Positions 45,181 to 54,739 are shown, numbered from the stretch's first letter. The stretch: 64,000 nucleotides of DNA from Novipirellula artificiosorum (GCF_007860135.1 NZ_SJPV01000012.1:1-64000); one strand, 5' to 3'. The notes: generated by a model not told the origin, from the letters alone. Translations and numbers: made by a program.

Positions 45181-46254
45181 CTAGATTCCGGTGATTCGAT
45201 CGAGACGATCCAGGACGGAGGCCAGCAAGGCTTGACGAACAAACACCGCGCCGGCGGCTTGCGCAAAGTAAAGATTATGGTCGGTTTCGTCCAAGTCTTC
45301 CGAGAGCTCATCGTTGCGGGCGAGCGGATGCATCACCACCGCGCCCGGTTTGAAATTGCTGTTTCGTTCTAACTTGTAGCGGCTATCGAGGTTGCGGTAG
45401 CTGTCGCCAAGGAATGCGATCGAGTTGACATAGACAACATCCAAATGCGGCAGCACTTGTTGGACGTCGTTCGTCACATCGATGGGAATCGGCGATTCTT
45501 CAATCGTTTCGGTCAAATCCAAACCCACCGGATCCGCCATCTCGGAAATCAGGGTGATCCGGCTGACCGATTGATTGAACAGCAAGGACAACCCCAAAAA
45601 ACTCTTCACCGCTCGCATCGACCCCGGCGTGCCGATGATCCCCAAATGGACTTTACGGTCTTCGGGGCAGTTTTCCATCGACAACTCGGGACGCCACTTC
45701 AGTAACACATACCAATCGATCAACGCTTGCGTCGGATGGTGTCCCGATCCATTGCCCGCGTTGATGAGCGGTCGCTGTAAATTTCGGCTAATCTCTTCGA
45801 CGCTGTCGGTATCGGGATGACGCATGATCACGACGTCACCGTAGGTGTTGAACATTTCGCCAATATCGGCGAGCGATTCACCCTTGGCGATTCCGGTCAC
45901 TTGACCATCGGGCACCGACAACACTTTTCCGTCCAGCCGCTGCACCGCGCTTTCAAAGGACAACCGGGTCCGCGTACTCGCTTCGAAGAAAGCCGTCACC
46001 GCGATCTTCCCGTCTAAGGGCTTGTCGAGTTCAACGTTACGGCTTTCAAGCAATGCCGCCAATTGTGCGATCGCAACGACCGTTCGGCGGTCGAATTGGC
46101 GCGGATGGACAATGGATTGCCCCGCCAATTCCTCTAACGCTTCACGATCGATCTTTCCTTGGCTTGACTCCAACAAATCTTCGGCACGGACACGTTTGCC
46201 TTTCGAATTCATTGCAACAACCGCTGAGCGAAATGGCAGATTTTTCTTAAACAT
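45181..46254 (-). CDS. Aspartate-carbamoyltransferase-like protein with altered amino-acid site
   Basis: 357 residues; ATG preceded by GGGAAGAAA. The carbamoyl-phosphate site is intact: S93-TRTR, K124 in KGESL, R145 in MRHP, H173-PTQ, and MHPLAR (309-314) where ATCase has HPLPR. R214 (GTPGSMRAVKSF) matches R167 of E. coli PyrB. But the YMTRVQKER stretch that supplies R229 and Q231, the ligands of the aspartate beta-carboxylate, is replaced by YVNSIAFLG (275-283). Aspartate is therefore unlikely as acceptor. It also has a 45-residue N-terminal extension. It is annotated as PyrB-like only by fold; a carbamoyltransferase for another amine, or one run backwards to phosphorolyse a ureido compound, is more likely. 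Confidence 0.85.
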   Translation of the reverse strand: MFKKNLPFRSAVVAMNSKGKRVRAEDLLESSQGKIDREALEELAGQSIVHPRQFDRRTVVAIAQLAALLESRNVELDKPLDGKIAVTAFFEASTRTRLSFESAVQRLDGKVLSVPDGQVTGIAKGESLADIGEMFNTYGDVVIMRHPDTDSVEEISRNLQRPLINAGNGSGHHPTQALIDWYVLLKWRPELSMENCPEDRKVHLGIIGTPGSMRAVKSFLGLSLLFNQSVSRITLISEMADPVGLDLTETIEESPIPIDVTNDVQQVLPHLDVVYVNSIAFLGDSYRNLDSRYKLERNSNFKPGAVVMHPLARNDELSEDLDETDHNLYFAQAAGAVFVRQALLASVLDRLDRITGI

Positions 46255-46317
46255 TTTCTTCCCGGGACTCTTCCTTGGGCGTGTTGATTACGCGGAATAC
46301 GGTACTCACGAGGCAAA

Positions 46318-46440
46318 TCACCAAATCTTTTTGTCCCGGAGATCCAAAATAAGAAACGCAACCAGAGCCGCCACACCAGCACTGCAAAGCACCAATGCAC
46401 CAATCACGAGAAACTGTAATAGCCAAACGGGAAACATCAT
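46318..46440 (-). CDS. 40-residue single-pass membrane peptide coupled to the symporter
   Basis: Starts on the symporter stop codon (TGATG, one base shared). Sequence: Met-Met, Phe-Pro-Val, then one long hydrophobic helix (WLLQFLVIGALVLCSAGVAA) and a charged end, DLRDKKIW. It has N-out/C-in character by the positive-inside rule. Some Na+ transporters use such small partners (for example the MetS peptide of MetP and small subunits next to SSS carriers), so a transporter accessory subunit is the best guess. The gap to the carbamoyltransferase start is 63 bases. Confidence 0.65.
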   Translation of the reverse strand: MMFPVWLLQFLVIGALVLCSAGVAALVAFLILDLRDKKIW

Positions 46441-47915
46441 CAGTCAATTTCTCCTGTGACCCGACCGTCGGTGCCTGCCAACGTTCGAAAATCAAAGTCG
46501 TCGGGTGACAGATAGACACCCATCGCAAACACAACGGCGGATACGGCCGCACCCACCAAGGATGACACAAACCAGCCAATCGTAAAGTATGCGATCAACC
46601 CAAACAGGCTGCCGAGGACCATCGCAAGCATTGCGGCAATCGGACTGGCTCGTCGCCAATACAGTCCACCTACGATCGGCCAAATGCAACTGCCGACCAT
46701 CGGACCAGCGAAAAACAGTACGGTTGCGAGCGTTCCTCGATTCGGTAGCGCGACCGCCCATGCCAAAAAACCGAGGACCACGATGCAAATGGCCGAAGTA
46801 CGACGCTTTTCAATGTCGCTGGGCTCCCTTTGCAACAACGGTTCGATCATGTCGTTGACCATCAGATCCGAGGTCGCTGCTAGCAACGAATCGATACTCG
46901 ATGCCAAGGAGCAAAACACGACGACGAAAACCAGTAACGCACCACCCCAACCGAGCAACGTTGCGGCAACCATCGGACCAACGGTATCCGGTTGGCTGAC
47001 ACCAATCCCAAGTGCTGGCGCCGCCAACCCGAGAAAACCTGCAACAATGGGAACCGGCAACCAGATGAGTCCGCCCAATGCATACGCTTTCGGACCAACC
47101 CCTTCTCGCATCGCAAACGCACGGCTCCACCATACATTACTATGGAAGATCTCGCCGAAGCCGAATAGCATGTTATTGAACAACGACATCAATGCGGCCG
47201 GAAAAAAAACGGACAACAACATCGGGCGATCCGCCGATAGCTTTTGATGAACGTCCGTGATGTCAATTCTTGTCAAGACGGCAATTGCCACCACCACCAA
47301 CCCCACCAAGATGATGAGACTTTGGATAAAGTCCGTACCAATTACCGCGTACATACCGCCAAACAACGTATACAAGACGCACACGACCACCACCACCGAC
47401 ATCCCAACTGGATAGGGAATCCCCGACAAGATATTGAGCAGTTTGCCTCCCGCCATTGACATCGAAATCAGCCAAGTGATCGCATAGAACATCGAAATGA
47501 TCAGAAAGGGGACCGTCCCAAGTGTTCCATACCGGCGACGCACAAACTCAACCGCCGTGTATCCCTTAGGCATCAATTGCCGAATCCGACCACTCATCGG
47601 TGCAAAGGCGAACAAACCAAAACTCGCGGTCGCATACGCCAATGCACCCCACAGCCCGAGTTGGAGTGCGAATTGCGGCGCTAGCATCGTGGTATTCGAC
47701 GTGATCCACGTCGCAACCGCTGTCGCGGTTCCCAACGCAAGGCCTACATTCCTTCCAGCCACTGCGAATCCATCATACGATTTTGCGCGACGCCCCCACC
47801 AAATGCCAAGCGCAATCCACAGCACACTAAACAGGCTCAGCATGACGTATCCCGCGCGAGCACTCAGCACCGGCGCGGAAGCAACAAGCATATAGGTCGA
47901 AAAATCTCCGCTCAT
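46440..47915 (-). CDS. Sodium:solute symporter, Dur3 (urea)-like
   Basis: 491 residues from ATG 47915, which shares one base with the stop of the preceding gene (TGATG); the frame is open to 48017. About 13 membrane helices. SSS-family signature region FAVAGRNVGLALGTATAVAT (about 49-68) continues into WITSNTTMLAPQFALQLG, a pattern nearest to the Dur3 urea-transporter branch. CSLASSIDSLLAATSDLMVN is the typical helix-8 Na+ site region with Ser residues. The expected substrate is a small polar nitrogen compound such as urea or a ureide, in line with the amidases encoded downstream. It is the first clearly recognisable transport gene of the operon. Confidence 0.88.
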   Translation of the reverse strand: MSGDFSTYMLVASAPVLSARAGYVMLSLFSVLWIALGIWWGRRAKSYDGFAVAGRNVGLALGTATAVATWITSNTTMLAPQFALQLGLWGALAYATASFGLFAFAPMSGRIRQLMPKGYTAVEFVRRRYGTLGTVPFLIISMFYAITWLISMSMAGGKLLNILSGIPYPVGMSVVVVVCVLYTLFGGMYAVIGTDFIQSLIILVGLVVVAIAVLTRIDITDVHQKLSADRPMLLSVFFPAALMSLFNNMLFGFGEIFHSNVWWSRAFAMREGVGPKAYALGGLIWLPVPIVAGFLGLAAPALGIGVSQPDTVGPMVAATLLGWGGALLVFVVVFCSLASSIDSLLAATSDLMVNDMIEPLLQREPSDIEKRRTSAICIVVLGFLAWAVALPNRGTLATVLFFAGPMVGSCIWPIVGGLYWRRASPIAAMLAMVLGSLFGLIAYFTIGWFVSSLVGAAVSAVVFAMGVYLSPDDFDFRTLAGTDGRVTGEID

Positions 47916-48511
47916 CAATGGGACTCCCGACCGGAAGAGGATGCTCCGAGGACGATCACACTGATGAGCGTCAAAAAGAGAAGCAGCCCCATCACAAACA
48001 GGGCGATCGCTTGCCAAAGTGGCCAGTGGTTGACCTGTACAACGGCATCGGTCGTGGATTCCAAAAGCAGAGTGCCCGATTCGTCGTAGGCCCGCACCTG
48101 ATAGCGATAGGTTCCGTCAGCAAGCCCTGAAACAAACGCCTTCCGAAAGGCGCCCCGATAGGGGGTCACACCACCATGTTCCGTGACAATGTACTCAGAC
48201 GCGCCCTCGACGGGGTTCCAAGCTAACGAGACGTAGCCTTCGCGTACGTCGTCGAATACTGTTTCTTCGAAGGCCAGAGTCGGATGAGGATTTGATGAAG
48301 CGGCGAATGCTAGGGACGGAGCTTGCGCCAAAACAGGTGTGGCCTGAATCAAAACAACTGAAAGCAAACCGACAAGGAAAGCAGGCGTCGATTGGCTGCA
48401 AAACGTTATGCCATAACGGCAAAAAATACCTGATTCTCCCGCAAAAAAACGTGTTCCGTACTCCTTCGCTGGACACCGCCACCCTGAGAACGGCAAGGCG
48501 ATAGCCGCCAC
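47915..48511 (-). CDS. Exported FN3-like single-pass membrane protein, head of the operon
   Basis: The open frame has 198 codons, but its first part (48469-48511) lies within a dispersed repeat, so the true start must be downstream; no convincing ATG or GTG precedes the signal segment (AFLVGLLSVVLIQATPVLA), and I could not fix it. The mature part has one fibronectin-III-like domain (YVSLAWNPVEGASEYIVTEH, then YRYQVRAYDESGTLL) and a C-terminal membrane helix (LWQAIALFVMGLLLFLTLIS). It is translationally coupled to the symporter. Possibly an extracytoplasmic accessory or binding part of the transporter. Confidence 0.6.
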   Translation of the reverse strand: MAAIALPFSGWRCPAKEYGTRFFAGESGIFCRYGITFCSQSTPAFLVGLLSVVLIQATPVLAQAPSLAFAASSNPHPTLAFEETVFDDVREGYVSLAWNPVEGASEYIVTEHGGVTPYRGAFRKAFVSGLADGTYRYQVRAYDESGTLLLESTTDAVVQVNHWPLWQAIALFVMGLLLFLTLISVIVLGASSSGRESH

Positions 48512-48616
48512 CAGTTAGGGCCATGAAATCCCGGCGGCTGACGTCTTGCCGCTCGGTCCGAGATGGACTCGGTAAACGACGGCAAATCGCCAACAACGTG
48601 GCACTGTCCAGGTTAG
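48469..48616 (+). repeat. Dispersed hairpin repeat, copy 2 (complete, diverged)
   Basis: Same layout as the 12911 copy: CTGGACACCGCCAC at the left, GTGGCACTGTCCAG (inverted) at the right, and inside them ACGGCAAGGCGATAGCCGCC, GGCGGCTGACGTCTTGCCGC and a GGTAAACGACGGCAAATCGC block matching GGTAAATCGC in copy 1. It lies upstream of the FN3/symporter operon in a gap with no other feature (to 48771), so it could affect that operon's promoter. It is more diverged from copy 1 than expected for a recent insertion. Confidence 0.75.
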
Positions 48617-48771
48617 CATCTGAGAATAACACAATTCACAAAAATCCAAAACCCTTGGCATGGCCGCTTCATCGGATCCTCTCCTTGTATGCTTCACCGC
48701 ACCACCGCTCATCGAAAGCGAGAGTGTTGGCAAGAGAACGGGAACAGAATATTTTCCGCAGATCTTCGACG

Positions 48772-51700
48772 TCAAGCTGCATCACGAAGCTCGTCGCAGG
48801 TTTCCTCTGACTGGTTGCCGATTTCAAGCCCAAGTGCTGCTGCGCCTGCGACAGACCGGATATGCAAATCACGTTGCGGGAATGCAATTTCCAGCTTCGC
48901 CTTGCGGAACGATTGGTCGATGGCCGTGTGAAGATCGTGAATCACCTGCAATCGATTTTCGAGGGAAGGCAAAAACGTTCGGAGAACCAGGTTCAGCGAG
49001 TTGTCGCCAAAGCCTTCGAACGTTGCCACCGAGGGGGGGTCTTTGAGCACGAGCGGGTGATCGTTCGCAACTTGGAGCAATAGCTGCCGAGCCTGTTCCG
49101 TATCCGAACCGTACGCCAATCCGACCTCCACAACGACACGATTGACCTTATCGGACAGCGTCCAGTTCAACAATCGTCCCGTAATGAACTCCTTGTTGGG
49201 AACAACATACTCCTTGCGATCAAAATTGGTGATCGACGTCGCTCGAATTCTAATCCGCGACACCACACCCGAGACATCATCGACCGTCACGATGTCTCCC
49301 ACACGGATGGGTCGCTCAAGCAAAATGATCAATCCCGCTACGAAGTTGGCAAATATTTCCTGCAGCCCAAATGCCAAGCCAAACGTCAAGGCAGTAGCCA
49401 GCCATTGAATTTGAGACCACTGCAACCCAATCGTCGAGCAAGCCGCGATCGTCCCCACCAAAACAATGACGTAGCTGACCAATGTTGTGATCGCATATCG
49501 CACGGATGCATCAAAGGGAAGTTGCTGTAAGATTGACATCTCCAACAACCCCGGTCCGTTACGAAACAGGACAATCGTGACAAACACAATCAGCATCGCT
49601 AGCGCAAGATCCGACAGGGTCACCGAACGGGTTGGAGTCTCATCGCCATTGCCAACCGTGGTCGACAAGTTCGCTGTGTCCGTTCCGTTTGCAACCGCCA
49701 CCGGCGCCATGGGAGGTTGAGCGACACCAGCGACCGCAGCGGCTTCGGCATTGCCCCAAAGCGGGTAATTGCCGATCATGCTAAGAGCCGGCAACACTTG
49801 AATCCAAATCATCCACAAACCAACGAGTGTGATCGCCGTCATCCCCGTGCTGACGAGGTTGCGGGATTGCAAGCTGTGGGCTGAAATGTCCGCCTGTTTG
49901 TTTTCGGTAACAATGCCGGCGACCGGTTGGGCCTCACCACCCGTTTCACTCGCGAACCTCGCCGCAGCGGCCCGTTCGCGAGCTTGCTCGATGCTCAGCT
50001 GCCGCCGTCGCAACAAGAGCATGCGATACAATATCGATCGCACCACCACCAACGAGGCGACAAACATGCAGGTCGCAAAACATCGCCAAACCAGAGTCTG
50101 AGCCGTGTAGAAATAGCCGGCGGCGGCAAGTGCGGCCAAGGACATTGGAAGTGAAACGCCAGCGAGCGGAACCACGTACTGTATTTTCTGGGTGAAGCCG
50201 GACGACCTCGCGGCAAAATAGTCACGCAGCAAACCGGACGGCCGTAGCAAACGAAAGAGGATAAAGCCAATCACACACATGCCAAGGATGAATGCAATGC
50301 GTTGGATGTCGCCCCGTTCATGGATACCGTCGCTGGACGCCAAGCTGGCGGTGACAAACACGATCGGAAGAACCAACACGGTACAGAGCCTGACGTCACG
50401 ACGAATCGCTGCGGTCGTTTGCGTGGGCCAGCGAAAATGAGCCTCACCGATTCCTTTGTAACGACACACTTGGCGAATCAGATCGAGGGACAGCCAGAGA
50501 ATGCCGACGACCCTCATAGCCTGTCCGATGGCGACCGTGAATAACGATTCTTCGGCGGCCAAACTCAACCGCCATCCAAGGAACACGCATGCAAGCGGCC
50601 ATCCGAGTGAAACGATGCTGGTCAGCCACAGTCCACGAAACGTCGGAGCTATTGAACGGCAATTCGCCTTTTCTGCGGTTTCGCCTACGAGGACGATGGT
50701 TTTGCGAATCGACCGCCCCTGAAAAAGCAACAATCCAATCAAGGCGAAACACATTATGTAGAGAAACGCATGGCGTTTCGCATCTTGTACCAACCATGCG
50801 AACGCCTCGCTCCATTTGCTGGTGGATAGCAGCCACCCGTCCGACTCCTCGATATGCAAGCCCGCCGTCAGTGCCGGGCCGCTTCGAATCCACAACACTC
50901 GCTGGTCAATGTAGTTTGCGTATTCGGCTTCCAGTTTGTTGACCTGCCGGTCGATGGTGTCGAGTTCAATGAGCTTGTCGAAGAATTGCCCCGTGCTGCG
51001 GACAAGCTCATCCAAGTACTCGCGTTTCCGTTGCATCAGTTCACGTGCGGCCGACTCCAGCAATGCGATATTCTTCGACGGGGCCATCTGCGCATCGGCT
51101 AAAATCTTTTCGATGGTGCCATCAATCTCCGCCAATTCCTGTTGAGCATCTTCGTACTCAAAAAGTTGGTACTGAGTATCGCTAATCAGTATTTGACGCT
51201 CCGCAACGGCTGCGCGGCGATTGGCAGCATCGGGTAGGGTCGTCATCTGCTTTCGCAGCATGGCTCCCACCGAACTGGTTAAACCCACCGAATCGACCTT
51301 CTTTTTTGTTTGAGCGAACTGGCGAACGAGGCTCTCGTAGACTTCTGTCGAAGCGGTGAGTTTGGCGTCGGTTTCTGCGATCGCCGCGGCAATCGCTTTC
51401 GCGTTCTCAGCAAGCTCTTGATTCTGCTCGGCATAAACCCTCAGCGCTGGATCAGCCGAAATCGTCTCACGTCTCGCCGTACGCACCGCCAATTCGGCAG
51501 CCGCTTCACGGGCCGCATTGATTTGTTGCTGCAGTAGCGTGATCAACTTCTCGGTGTAGGCTGCGTTACCGCCCGCCACCTCCGCTCGCAACCGCACGAG
51601 ATCGGCGGCTTCCTCTGCATCAAACTTAGCCAGCTCGCCTTCGAGCGCTCGTTTCTCTTTCTCAAGCGTTAATCGACGGGTCAACAGCCGTATCGCCAGC

Positions 51701-52296
51701 GATTGACTTTCCGTCGTCGATTCGGTGCTTGTCAATGCTTTGAGTTGCGTGGTCGTTTCCACGATCTTTTCTTGGATGACCACCATCCGCGCACGGATGT
51801 CTTTGCGACGAGGCGAACGTGACTGCAATTCTACCTCCGCATCTTGCCGAGCCGTCTTGAACCCCGACAGTTGCAGCTCCATCGCCGGAAGCAGTTGTTC
51901 CAACTCGGGTAAACTAAGCCCCGGGTCCAAGGAAGGCTTCTTATCCTTTAGCTCGTTACGTTGTTTCTTCAGCTGGTCGGTCTGCGCGGAAACGGATTCC
52001 GTCTCGGCGATCAACGTCTTCAGCCGAACGTCGCTGTCAGCAGCGGATTGTAAGTTTCGCATCGCTGCGCGGTAGTTCTCGGCGGCCTGCAATTTGATAG
52101 CAACTTTCAGGTCCGTGCTTTGATCAAGCTCGGTCAGCACCCGCTCGATCTGCTCGATCGTGATCGGACCACTGGAACTGGCTTCCATGGGCTTGGTTTC
52201 CGATAGCCCATCCGCGACGCACGTGGTGCCCACGAGCCCGATAAGAACCCATGCCATTGTGCCGATCAACAACTGCTTTTCCGTCCAAGTCTTCAA
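48772..52296 (-). CDS. Large MscS-family mechanosensitive channel (MscK/MscM-like)
   Basis: TTG start with GGGAGG upstream; 1174 residues. Signal peptide (about 1-29), then about 450 residues of periplasmic coiled coil, about eight to nine membrane helices (from about 515), and the MscS core at the C-terminus: pore helix region TALTFGLAFGLQEIFANFVA with AGLIILLERPIRVGD directly after it, beta domain SGVVSRIRIRATSITNFDRK and the alpha/beta cytoplasmic vestibule. The layout matches E. coli MscK/YjeP. A Pro/Ala/Thr loop between helices (PPMAPVAVANGTDTANLS) is a less usual insertion. Role: relief of hypo-osmotic pressure. Encoded 184 bases downstream of the SLC12-like gene, same strand, so the two osmotic functions could be linked. 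Confidence 0.92.
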   Translation of the reverse strand: MKTWTEKQLLIGTMAWVLIGLVGTTCVADGLSETKPMEASSSGPITIEQIERVLTELDQSTDLKVAIKLQAAENYRAAMRNLQSAADSDVRLKTLIAETESVSAQTDQLKKQRNELKDKKPSLDPGLSLPELEQLLPAMELQLSGFKTARQDAEVELQSRSPRRKDIRARMVVIQEKIVETTTQLKALTSTESTTESQSLAIRLLTRRLTLEKEKRALEGELAKFDAEEAADLVRLRAEVAGGNAAYTEKLITLLQQQINAAREAAAELAVRTARRETISADPALRVYAEQNQELAENAKAIAAAIAETDAKLTASTEVYESLVRQFAQTKKKVDSVGLTSSVGAMLRKQMTTLPDAANRRAAVAERQILISDTQYQLFEYEDAQQELAEIDGTIEKILADAQMAPSKNIALLESAARELMQRKREYLDELVRSTGQFFDKLIELDTIDRQVNKLEAEYANYIDQRVLWIRSGPALTAGLHIEESDGWLLSTSKWSEAFAWLVQDAKRHAFLYIMCFALIGLLLFQGRSIRKTIVLVGETAEKANCRSIAPTFRGLWLTSIVSLGWPLACVFLGWRLSLAAEESLFTVAIGQAMRVVGILWLSLDLIRQVCRYKGIGEAHFRWPTQTTAAIRRDVRLCTVLVLPIVFVTASLASSDGIHERGDIQRIAFILGMCVIGFILFRLLRPSGLLRDYFAARSSGFTQKIQYVVPLAGVSLPMSLAALAAAGYFYTAQTLVWRCFATCMFVASLVVVRSILYRMLLLRRRQLSIEQARERAAAARFASETGGEAQPVAGIVTENKQADISAHSLQSRNLVSTGMTAITLVGLWMIWIQVLPALSMIGNYPLWGNAEAAAVAGVAQPPMAPVAVANGTDTANLSTTVGNGDETPTRSVTLSDLALAMLIVFVTIVLFRNGPGLLEMSILQQLPFDASVRYAITTLVSYVIVLVGTIAACSTIGLQWSQIQWLATALTFGLAFGLQEIFANFVAGLIILLERPIRVGDIVTVDDVSGVVSRIRIRATSITNFDRKEYVVPNKEFITGRLLNWTLSDKVNRVVVEVGLAYGSDTEQARQLLLQVANDHPLVLKDPPSVATFEGFGDNSLNLVLRTFLPSLENRLQVIHDLHTAIDQSFRKAKLEIAFPQRDLHIRSVAGAAALGLEIGNQSEETCDELRDAA

Positions 52297-52480
52297 TGTT
52301 GGCCTCCCGCCAAATTCTCTCGCCGCCCATTTCCAACCGACTTCGCGGCACCGATGCGATGCTACTCAAACGGCGCAGATTGCGGCAATGCGGTTCTGGT
52401 GCAATCGCCAAACATTGGCAAGTTCGCTAGCTAAACGCAATCGCACCGCAGATGGACGCCGGTTGCTCACCGCGTGCACC

Positions 52481-54739
52481 CTAGGATTCCAACGCCATGC
52501 CTCCTGCGCTATCGACAAACAGAACGCGGGGCAGATCGCCTGCGAGCTGCTCCATCCGCTGGTAAAGCTCTAACTCCTCACCCTCCTCTGGCGTTTGGAA
52601 GCCGAGCAACACGATCGCCGCTTTCGCCGATGTCTCCCTGATAATTTCTGACGCGGTTTGTTGCGAAACAATCACTTTTGGAACCACCGAAATACGTGAT
52701 GCCGTGCGGAGTTCAAGCAGGTGTTTGAGAACCTCTTGCTGCGCTTCTTCATTTTCAACCACTCGAATCAGCCGAATCGCGTTGTCCCGCCAACCTTGGT
52801 TTTGGTGCAGCAAGTGCGCCAGCAGCAGCATCAGTGCACCATTTTCCATGCCTCGCCACCAAACATCGATCGTCCCTGGGGGGATCTCCCAGTGTGCATC
52901 TAAGTCGTTTGCGTCGTCTGCCTCGGCATCCTCTTGACGATGAGCCAAGAATCGCATGGCCAGAACGCTGCGGTTCATGCGAGCGATCAGGCGAATGTTC
53001 GCACCGAACGCATCTGCTCTGGAATCGTCTCGTGGCCAACCCATCAGTACCGAATTGGGTCGTAGACCGCCAATTCCATGACACTGGATCAACGCTTCGA
53101 TTCCATCGGAAAGGAACTCGTTACAAGTTACGACCGGAAATGCTTGAAGTTCCTCCTTGGCGATAAAGTTGCGCAGCGTCTTTTCATAGCGTTCACGGCG
53201 CTCGGCATGATCCTCAATGTCTCCGGAAACAACTTGAGCGAGCGTAAGGATACCCTGGCCTGACGTCAGCCAGTGCCCATAGATCGGGATATGGGGACGT
53301 GTCCATCCCGTACCGCTTAGCGCCATGATCACAGGCCGCCAGTTCTTTGAGTGGTACGATTGTTCCTCCAGCCGCAGCAGTGCTTTGCGAGCACGCTCAA
53401 AAACAACGCCGCTCTGCAGATCCCCCCACCTTGATTCGATTTCTCGCGTGCGGATGTACCAATGGAGAAGGGCGATGAATCCGATGGAAACGGTTGCCCA
53501 GACCCAATTGATGAGGAACATGACACCGAGACAGCCCACGGTTCCCAACAGCGACGTGATCCAGTGACTGTAGCGAAACGTTGGCCGGTAGCTTGGATTC
53601 TTCGTCACCGCTTCATAGAAGGTCGCCAGATTCAGCAAACCGTACGTGATCATGAAGAACATGGTAATGATCGGCGCGATCGCGTTGAGGTCGCCCAGCA
53701 CGATGCAAACTTGTGCGATTGCGAACGTCAGCACGGTCGCCCGACGCGGCTCGTTGGTCAATCCGCTGCCGGTCCCAAAGAAGCGAATCGATTTAAAGAT
53801 CTCGTCACGAGCAAACGCCTGCAGGATTCGTGGTGCTCCCATCATGCTGCCGAGCGCCGACGACAATGTCGCCGCAAACACGCCTGCGGTGATGGCGATC
53901 GGCCACACCGCAATGTCACGTATCACCATGTTGTTTCGAATCAGTTCCTCCGAAGGCCGAGCACAACCGAGCAAGAAAGCTTGCGAGAGGTAGATGATCG
54001 CCGTAACCGCGATGGCCAGCAGCGTTCCTTTGGGAATCGATTTCGAAGGATTTGCGAGGTCTCCCGACATGTTCGCACCCGCCATGATTCCCGTAACGGC
54101 AGGGAAGAACAGCGCAAACATGGTAAACGAATTCTCGCCATCGACAAAATGGGACGAAAGATTTGCTGCGAAGTAGTCGGGATTGAAATCAGCGATCGCG
54201 CCGGCATAGAACGACGCTAAAGCCATAGCGAGAATCGCCAGAATCAGGTACTGGACTCGGATCGTCCAGCCCGCACCGATATAGACACAGACGAACGTAA
54301 GCAGATTCACAAGACTGGCGATCGCCACGAAGTGTGTCGCCAAACTTGGGAACGTTTCCGCGAACGCTTCGGTGAACCCAATGATGTACAAGGCCACCGA
54401 GATGGCTTGCGCTAGAAAAAACAAGACACCGATTGCACCGCCAAACTCGACCCCCAACGATCGGCTAATTAAGTAATACGCGCCGCCGCCCTTCACGCGC
54501 GTGTTCGTCGCGATTGCCGACAGCGATAGCGTCGTCAATGTCGTGATCGTTTTCGCCGCCAACACGATCAAGATTGCATTGAGAATGCCGGATTGGCCCA
54601 CCACTTGGCCAAAACGCAAGAACATGATCACGCCAAGAATGGTCAGCGTGCAGGGCGTGAACACGCCACCAAACATGCCAAACTTGGTAGAGGAAACGGT
54701 TGCGTTCTTTGGGATGGAGGGAGTCAAATTCGATTTCAC
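52481..54739 (-). CDS. SLC12-like cation-chloride cotransporter / APC permease
   Basis: 752 residues; GTG start without a strong ribosome-binding site. The opening block GVFTPCTLTILGVIMFLRFG is the first-helix signature of Na-K-Cl cotransporters and bacterial homologues, followed by TRVKGGGAYYLISRSLG. Twelve membrane helices occupy about 25-440. A soluble C-terminal part of about 310 residues (GTGWTRPHIPIYGHWLTSGQ onward) resembles the regulatory domain of the eukaryotic family, with a UspA-like last segment (ISVVPKVIVSQQTASEII, then AIVLLGFQTPEEGEE). It is expected to move cations with Cl- or amino acids. It starts 27 bases after the GNAT/nitrilase gene and is probably co-transcribed with it. 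Confidence 0.88.
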   Translation of the reverse strand: MKSNLTPSIPKNATVSSTKFGMFGGVFTPCTLTILGVIMFLRFGQVVGQSGILNAILIVLAAKTITTLTTLSLSAIATNTRVKGGGAYYLISRSLGVEFGGAIGVLFFLAQAISVALYIIGFTEAFAETFPSLATHFVAIASLVNLLTFVCVYIGAGWTIRVQYLILAILAMALASFYAGAIADFNPDYFAANLSSHFVDGENSFTMFALFFPAVTGIMAGANMSGDLANPSKSIPKGTLLAIAVTAIIYLSQAFLLGCARPSEELIRNNMVIRDIAVWPIAITAGVFAATLSSALGSMMGAPRILQAFARDEIFKSIRFFGTGSGLTNEPRRATVLTFAIAQVCIVLGDLNAIAPIITMFFMITYGLLNLATFYEAVTKNPSYRPTFRYSHWITSLLGTVGCLGVMFLINWVWATVSIGFIALLHWYIRTREIESRWGDLQSGVVFERARKALLRLEEQSYHSKNWRPVIMALSGTGWTRPHIPIYGHWLTSGQGILTLAQVVSGDIEDHAERRERYEKTLRNFIAKEELQAFPVVTCNEFLSDGIEALIQCHGIGGLRPNSVLMGWPRDDSRADAFGANIRLIARMNRSVLAMRFLAHRQEDAEADDANDLDAHWEIPPGTIDVWWRGMENGALMLLLAHLLHQNQGWRDNAIRLIRVVENEEAQQEVLKHLLELRTASRISVVPKVIVSQQTASEIIRETSAKAAIVLLGFQTPEEGEELELYQRMEQLAGDLPRVLFVDSAGGMALES

